Assembly: GCA_002685895.1 (NCBI GenBank)
Contig: NYYK01000057.1
Location: forward strand, 1-28,316
Direction: 5' to 3'
Length of the DNA stretch: 28,316 nt
Source of the DNA: Methanobacteriota archaeon
Lineage (GTDB): Archaea; Thermoplasmatota; Poseidoniia; Poseidoniales; Thalassarchaeaceae
The translations under genes were made by a program, and so were the position numbers. Shown in pieces: positions 24,144 to 28,316 of this stretch. Under the pieces are notes generated by a model that worked only from the letters and a program-made list of their open reading frames with translations, had not been told where the DNA came from and did not search any database. Positions within the stretch are counted from its first letter, which is position 1; each line of letters opens with the position of its first letter.

Positions 24144-25871
24144 ATGGAGTCAGGTTTTGTTACCACATATGAAGGGGTTGAAGCCACAAATTCTAGAGCC
24201 ATTAGGGTTCTGTCATTGAGTACATTGGCATTCACGGTAAATTTCGCCTGCTGGATGATGTATGGTGTGCTGATTACTTATCTCATCATCAATCGAATGT
24301 ACGATTGGGATAAGACGCAAATTGGTTGGCTGATTGGTATACCAGTTCTAACCGGCGCGGTACTTCGATTACCGGCAGGTGTTCTGACCGATATGTATGG
24401 TGGCCGCAAGGTGTTCACAGGAGTTATGCTACTGGCAGCGATTCCAATGTACATGGTCAGCATGGCCGACTCATTTTGGGCCTTCTTCTTCTTAGGATTA
24501 GGCTTTGGTCTATCAGGAACTACCTTCGCTGTCGGTATAGCGTACACTTCGGTCTGGTTTGAAAAGAAACGCCAAGGCACTGCACTCGGAATCTTCGGCG
24601 CAGGCAATGCTGGAGCTGCGTTAACTGCCGTATTTGCGCCGATATTACTATCACGCCTTACTGACAATGGCGCCAATTTGGAGGGTTGGCGCACCCTGCC
24701 GCAACTCTACGCAGCGATGCTTGTTATTGTGGCACTGCTATTCTGGGTATTCACATACGAGCGAAAGGTAAGTCACGATGAGGGAACATCACTACGCAAG
24801 CGTCTAGAGCCATTGCGTGAGATTCGTGTTTGGCGTTTTGGTTTCTACTACTTCCTTGTCTTCGGTGGTTTCGTTGCTCTAGCACAATGGCTAGTGCCCT
24901 ATTATGTGAATGTCTACACACTCAGTATCGCTACCGCTGGCCTTCTCACCGCTGTATTCAGTTTTCCTTCTGGTGTCATCCGCGCACTGGGTGGTTGGAT
25001 GTCCGATCGCTGGGGGGCACGCAAGGTGATGTATTGGATTCTGATTGCTTGTCTAGGTTGTTCACTAATGCTACTACCTCCAAAAATGGATGTCACCTCT
25101 CCAGGTGAAGGAGTAATGGCAGTACGTGGAGGTATTGTCACAGATGTAGATAACGTAAACCACACCATTACAATTGATAACGATACTGTATACAATTACG
25201 ATGGACTCCAGCCAGATGATGTACCGATTGAAACCAATGATTGGACACTGCTGCCCGTAGTTAGGAGTTGGCAGGAACCAATAGTTTTCGAAGGTCAGCA
25301 AATTGAACGAAAACAGTTGTTGGCTGAAGGTGTCTCGCACATTTCATTTGAGGCAAATATAGGTGTGTTTACAATTTTCGTTTTCATCATAGGTATCATG
25401 ATGGGTATCGGTAAGGCGGCGGTGTACAAGTACATCCCCGATCACTTCCCTGAAGATGTTGGCGTCGTTGGCGGCATAGTGGGCGTGCTCGGTGGCCTAG
25501 GTGGCTTCGTCTGCCCCGTTATCTTCGGTTACTTACTCGAATGGACTGGCCTGTGGACTGTTACTTGGGCCTTCTTTGCTATCATCTCTGCTGCCTGTCT
25601 CATATGGATGCACCTTGTGATTAAGAAGATGGTTCATCGACGTACTCCAGAAATTTCACGACTGATTGAGGAACCAAGCGCATCATTCATCCCATCAGTC
25701 AACATACATTGTCCCAGTTTAGATGAAAATAAGGAGATTCGCCTCCGTGTCAAACCAAGCAATCCACCCAGTATGACGGTGGAATGGTGTCAAGCGTGGG
25801 AACGAGGAATTTGTCCACCTGGATGTACTATGCAATGCATTACTGAACACATTCCTAGTGAAAGTGAATAA
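24144..25871 (+). CDS. narK: Second NarK/NasA-type nitrate transporter with extracellular insert and Cys-rich tail
   Basis: About 575 residues with 12 predicted helices. Arginines in GAVLRLPAGVLTDMYGGR and SGVIRALGGWMSDRWGAR, plus GFGLSGTTFAVGIAYTSVWF, identify a nitrate/nitrite porter. Between helices 9 and 10 lies an extra segment of about 90 residues (25105-25350), beta-rich (VTDVDNVNHTITIDND), predicted outside the cell. After helix 12 there is a cytoplasmic tail of about 70 residues with C-x7-C-x3-C-x3-C-x3-H near its end. The ATG at 24144 has GAGG 7 bases upstream; an ATG at 24138 is too close to it. Similar loop inserts may exist in some bacterial relatives; the tail I do not recognise. 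It probably works with narK1 as the import/export pair. Confidence 0.87.
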   Translation: MESGFVTTYEGVEATNSRAIRVLSLSTLAFTVNFACWMMYGVLITYLIINRMYDWDKTQIGWLIGIPVLTGAVLRLPAGVLTDMYGGRKVFTGVMLLAAIPMYMVSMADSFWAFFFLGLGFGLSGTTFAVGIAYTSVWFEKKRQGTALGIFGAGNAGAALTAVFAPILLSRLTDNGANLEGWRTLPQLYAAMLVIVALLFWVFTYERKVSHDEGTSLRKRLEPLREIRVWRFGFYYFLVFGGFVALAQWLVPYYVNVYTLSIATAGLLTAVFSFPSGVIRALGGWMSDRWGARKVMYWILIACLGCSLMLLPPKMDVTSPGEGVMAVRGGIVTDVDNVNHTITIDNDTVYNYDGLQPDDVPIETNDWTLLPVVRSWQEPIVFEGQQIERKQLLAEGVSHISFEANIGVFTIFVFIIGIMMGIGKAAVYKYIPDHFPEDVGVVGGIVGVLGGLGGFVCPVIFGYLLEWTGLWTVTWAFFAIISAACLIWMHLVIKKMVHRRTPEISRLIEEPSASFIPSVNIHCPSLDENKEIRLRVKPSNPPSMTVEWCQAWERGICPPGCTMQCITEHIPSESE

Positions 25872-25919
25872 TGGTACCTTCTTTCAGACAAATATGTGCT
25901 TTGTTCTCTAAGATTGGAA

Positions 25920-26396
25920 TTACTTAGCCTTATCATCAATCATTTGATGAATTAGTGATATCACCTCTTCGACATCACCACGATAGTGAAGAAGCGTATC
26001 TGGTAATTCTTCACCACCCCCAAGAAAGACTTTGGGAACTGATTCTTGCTTCCACCCCTCAATCAGAATTACATCCACTGCATTGACTGAAGTGATTAAT
26101 TTCACAGTATCATCTAGACTCAACTTACGTCCAAGGAAGAGGGCTGTCTCAACATCGGAAGAGAGAGAGGCGGGGTCTGCTCCTGCGCGGCGATGTCGCC
26201 AAGTATCCTTTCCTTCTGCATCAGCGGTCACATCATGATGTGTCTGTTTTATTGTGGCAACTCTCATCCCTTCATCTTCTAAACGAGGGATGATTGCTTC
26301 AAACAGGGTGGTTTTACCCGAATTTGAGGGGCCATAGAAGCCCAAGAGAATTGGCATTGTTGAGGAAGCTTCTTCCACCTCAGAATCGTCTCGCAT
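25920..26396 (-). CDS. mobB: Molybdopterin-guanine dinucleotide biosynthesis protein MobB
   Basis: A 158-residue P-loop GTPase with Walker A GPSNSGKTTL, the MobB signature ATIKQTHHD, DTWRHRRAGAD, and the Walker B-like VILIEGWKQE. It helps form the guanine dinucleotide cofactor of molybdenum enzymes such as NarG. The ATG at 26396 lies 4 bp beyond the stop of the PhoU-like gene; an internal Met (MPILLGFYG) about 40 bp later could be the start. It is convergent with the second transporter gene. Its proximity to the nar genes and the operator copy ahead of its operon fit a supporting role in nitrate respiration. Confidence 0.88.
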   Translation of the reverse strand: MRDDSEVEEASSTMPILLGFYGPSNSGKTTLFEAIIPRLEDEGMRVATIKQTHHDVTADAEGKDTWRHRRAGADPASLSSDVETALFLGRKLSLDDTVKLITSVNAVDVILIEGWKQESVPKVFLGGGEELPDTLLHYRGDVEEVISLIHQMIDDKAK

Positions 26397-26400
26397 CAGA

Positions 26401-27426
26401 TCATATCCTACGAAGAGAATTATTCATGGCAACTTCACTGATGACTCTTGTAAGCCTGCCAACCTCTTGAATTAGTGAGCGAAACCCACTTAGCATCCCA
26501 GTAGCCTTTGTATTGGCCTCATTTTCGATGTAGGAAAGTAGTGGCCCTTGCTTGCTTCTCTCTAGGTCATACAACTCTTGCAAGGCAGAGTCCGGCAGTG
26601 AGACTGAACCTGAGAAATAACCCTCGACTGATACATCAATCAGTTCACAGATATGGTCAATCCGCTTCTTGAGATTGGCATGCAAATCTTCATCAGTTAC
26701 ACGACCCTCATTGTCATAGTCTTCTACAAGACGGGCCATGCACTCAATTCGGTCACATATTTCTTCAAGTGATTTAGCGATTAATCTACCCCCTACTACC
26801 TCTTGAGGGCCATCGAATCCTAGGTCAATCAATAAACGACGATTGGATAAGGACATTAACAATATCCTCACCGTTAAATAATACAACATGTCAGATTGGT
26901 CACCTAATGTGGATATAACACGGTATAGTTCAGAACTCCCTGGGTTAGCAAGCAAACGCGGTACCATGTTGACCATTCTTGTGGTGGTGGAGAGAAGTTG
27001 CCCTAGGTGATCACTAAACAGTGCTCCTGTAGGTTCCAAATAGTTGCGTACAGAAAACATGTCATCGGTCTGCTCCACAACTAAAAAACCGGTCAGTCGC
27101 CCAATGCTCTTATTCAAGACTTCAAGTTGAGCCGCAGAAAAAGGAGCATCTTTGCATTTGAAGGTCACATCATTTGCACCGACAAGGTAAGTTCCAATGA
27201 GTAGCCGAACGAGCTGAACAGGGGGGGTGCTTGAGAGAATTTCAAATTCCTTAACACTGTCCCGGCCAGAAATTGTGTCAGAAGTCGTTAGAATCAACGT
27301 TTTTTGGTCGGACTCATGGATGAAAAGATATTCACCAGGTTGAATGCCATTTTGTATAACCCACTTATGGGGGAGGGTAACTGCTGTACTACTCCTGCCA
27401 ACTCGGTGAGCCTTGCGTTTTTCCAT
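26401..27426 (-). CDS. AbrB-like/PhoU domain regulator
   Basis: A 341-residue protein of an archaeal type: an N-terminal swapped-hairpin AbrB/SpoVT-like domain (KRKAHRVGRSSTAVTLPHKW), followed by PhoU-like helical repeats. Segments such as LLRVISTLGDQSDMLYYLTVR-like sequence (position ~165-190) and SLEEICDRIECMARLVEDYD have the PhoU spacing. Relatives are linked to phosphate or other oxyanion uptake control, but many are uncharacterised. It is cotranscribed with mobB. The operator copy 38 bp upstream links it to the catabolic genes. A role in molybdate or phosphate homeostasis is possible; the sequence does not decide. Confidence 0.75.
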   Translation of the reverse strand: MEKRKAHRVGRSSTAVTLPHKWVIQNGIQPGEYLFIHESDQKTLILTTSDTISGRDSVKEFEILSSTPPVQLVRLLIGTYLVGANDVTFKCKDAPFSAAQLEVLNKSIGRLTGFLVVEQTDDMFSVRNYLEPTGALFSDHLGQLLSTTTRMVNMVPRLLANPGSSELYRVISTLGDQSDMLYYLTVRILLMSLSNRRLLIDLGFDGPQEVVGGRLIAKSLEEICDRIECMARLVEDYDNEGRVTDEDLHANLKKRIDHICELIDVSVEGYFSGSVSLPDSALQELYDLERSKQGPLLSYIENEANTKATGMLSGFRSLIQEVGRLTRVISEVAMNNSLRRI

Positions 27427-27463
27427 GAATCATTTACATACTTATCCTATACCTATTGTTATT

Positions 27464-27479
27464 GCCGAACATATTCAGT
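27464..27479. promoter_or_regulatory. Operator copy ahead of PhoU-like/mobB unit
   Basis: GCCGAACATATTCAGT matches the best palindrome at 12 of 16 positions. Its near edge is 38 bp from the minus-strand start at 27426, the same as at the CoA-binding protein gene. Confidence 0.55.
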
Positions 27480-27965
27480 TATTACCAAACTCAAAGGGAT
27501 TTGCACACGACAAGCCAGCCAACGCCTTGTTCCAAACGAATAAACCAAACCTTGTTCCTGACAAAAATATCGTCCTCTCAAGATTAATCGTTGTACTGAG
27601 GCCCTGTGCACCCGGTTGGGTGTGAGCCGCCAGAACCCCACGCACAAGTCAAATCCTGAGTTGTGCATAGTTGAGCATGATTCAGAACCATGTGTTCGCA
27701 AGGGGGCCCTCTGTATCGTATACAGTCGCATGGGTACCCCCTGATTCGTACTACTTGAATCAGTGCGTTTTTCACCTATTTTAAAGGATACGAAAGGGCA
27801 ACAGTAGGCTATTCAGAACCAAACTCTTCTCCGAAAGTTAGCACTTCCTTCGCTCCGCTGATTCAACGCTTCACTTTGCTCAGTCAAGTGCTCAGCCCTT
27901 AGCAACCTATGCGTAGTCCTTGATCATACTCCTCAATATGCACATTACACAATCAGATGTTCACT
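27480..27965. other. Non-coding region of about 490 bp with hairpins
   Basis: No credible coding frame was found on either strand. It holds the hairpin CACCC-GGTT-GGGTG (27608-27621), the repeated 11-mer ATTCAGAACCA (from about 27680 and 27811), a nested stem-loop with the right copy of the 16-bp repeat (27702-27772), and a TATA-like TTTTAAAGG near 27779. I saw no tRNA or known RNA family in it. Confidence 0.5.
27702..27772 (+). other. Structured element with terminator-like end; right copy of 16-bp repeat
   Basis: GGGGG at 27702-27706 can pair with CCCCC at 27737-27741 and CCC with GGG just inside, enclosing a hairpin CTGTAT-cgt-ATACAG (27711-27725). CTGATTC (27741-27747) pairs with GAATCAG (27757-27763) and is followed by a T run at 27768-27772, like a terminator. 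GGGTACCCCCTGATTC at 27732-27747 equals positions 65-80. It could be the 3' end of a small RNA, or a DNA site such as an integration boundary. Confidence 0.4.
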
Positions 27966-28316
27966 TCATCCTTCTCCGATACTGCCACCTGTGCATCTCC
28001 AACCCCACTGAGGGTATGGGCCTGGACCGGTGTCTGATGAATATTCATAACTCCACATATGCTCATTTTCTCCGTAATAATCTCCGGGTGGATCGTCAAT
28101 ATGAGATTCAACTACTATATGCATTGGTGGTGAAGGTTCGGAACCCCAAGGAGGTATAGAAAAATGTCCGGTGTCACCTGACCAAGAGTCACTATCGTCC
28201 ATGTTACCAGAATGAGGAGGGCATAGGTAGTACCAAGCCATGGGCATAGAGATCGTGTTGACGCGGATGGTGTACACACCGGGTCCGATGGCGTATCGGA
28301 TGAAGGTGCGTGTAGT
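27966..28316 (-). CDS. C-terminal part of an unknown, probably extracellular protein, cut by the window edge
   Basis: The minus-strand frame is open from the right edge to a stop at 27966 (117 codons). The visible part runs from RTFIRYAIGPGVYTIRVNT (beta-strand-like), through MAWYYLCPP, to a Gly/Pro/Ser/Trp-rich acidic tail ending WGWRCTGGSIGEG. Two Cys flank this part. Third codon positions look richer in G and C than in the genes to the left. No family is recognised. An apparent GTG start at 28277 is probably internal, since the frame continues upstream out of the window. Confidence 0.5.
   Translation of the reverse strand, partial: TTRTFIRYAIGPGVYTIRVNTISMPMAWYYLCPPHSGNMDDSDSWSGDTGHFSIPPWGSEPSPPMHIVVESHIDDPPGDYYGENEHMWSYEYSSDTGPGPYPQWGWRCTGGSIGEG

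Noticed and set aside
24016..24219. Small 67-residue ORF between the HHE protein and the second transporter
   Set aside because: No good ribosome binding site, it overlaps both neighbours, and the composition is not protein-like.
27600..27760. tRNA gene overlapping the right repeat, as an attachment site
   Set aside because: No paired acceptor stem with a T-loop GTTCRANNC in a fitting place on either strand.

Overview
The window looks like a catabolic and respiratory island from an archaeon, most likely a Thermoplasmatota-type euryarchaeon (marine group II/III-like). That placement is moderate confidence and rests on three things. There is a bacterio-opsin-activator type HTH regulator. There is an AbrB-like plus PhoU-domain protein of archaeal type. 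There are two membrane-anchored surface proteins with a Reeler-like/'choice-of-anchor V' layout. Genes are tightly packed, often with 1-4 bp overlaps, and many have clear GGAGG-type ribosome binding sites. No rRNA, tRNA, IS element or CRISPR array was seen.

Left part (181-3602, minus strand): a small broken ORF, a BoxB-like di-iron benzoyl-CoA epoxidase, an HTH_10 regulator and a secreted CxCH protein form one run of genes. A CoA-binding-domain protein lies upstream. Centre-left (3796-12657, plus strand): a class I ATP-dependent benzoyl-CoA reductase (bcrC-bcrB-bcrA-bcrD) and a small Cys protein are followed by dienoyl-CoA hydratase (dch), hydroxyenoyl-CoA dehydrogenase (had), a hemerythrin-like protein, ring hydrolase (oah, with an in-frame stop) and an SDR dehydrogenase. 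Together they would convert benzoyl-CoA to 3-hydroxypimelyl-CoA and one step beyond. A tryptophanase follows (12795-14198).

Centre-right (14462-25871, plus strand): a second CxCH surface protein leads into narG-narH-narJ-narI. These are followed by a NarK-type transporter, a second hemerythrin-like protein and a second NarK/NasA-type transporter with an extra loop and a Cys-rich tail. NarG has no recognisable Tat signal, so its active site should face the cytoplasm, which fits the presence of transporters. Right part (25920-27426, minus strand): mobB (molybdenum cofactor) and a PhoU-like regulator. The last ~0.9 kb holds a non-coding region with hairpins, then the 3' end of a gene running in from the right edge.

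How the parts fit: benzoyl-CoA can be attacked reductively (Bcr) or oxidatively (BoxB), and the electrons released can go to nitrate through NarGHI. A palindrome, best copy CCCGAACATGTTCGGG (3116-3131), recurs at the head of all seven apparent transcription units, four times at 36-38 bp from the start codon. It ties aromatic degradation, tryptophanase, nitrate respiration and cofactor genes into one apparent regulon, unless it is a general promoter element of this genome. The dual aerobic/anaerobic benzoyl-CoA system with nitrate respiration in an archaeon, plus this shared operator, is the most notable content.
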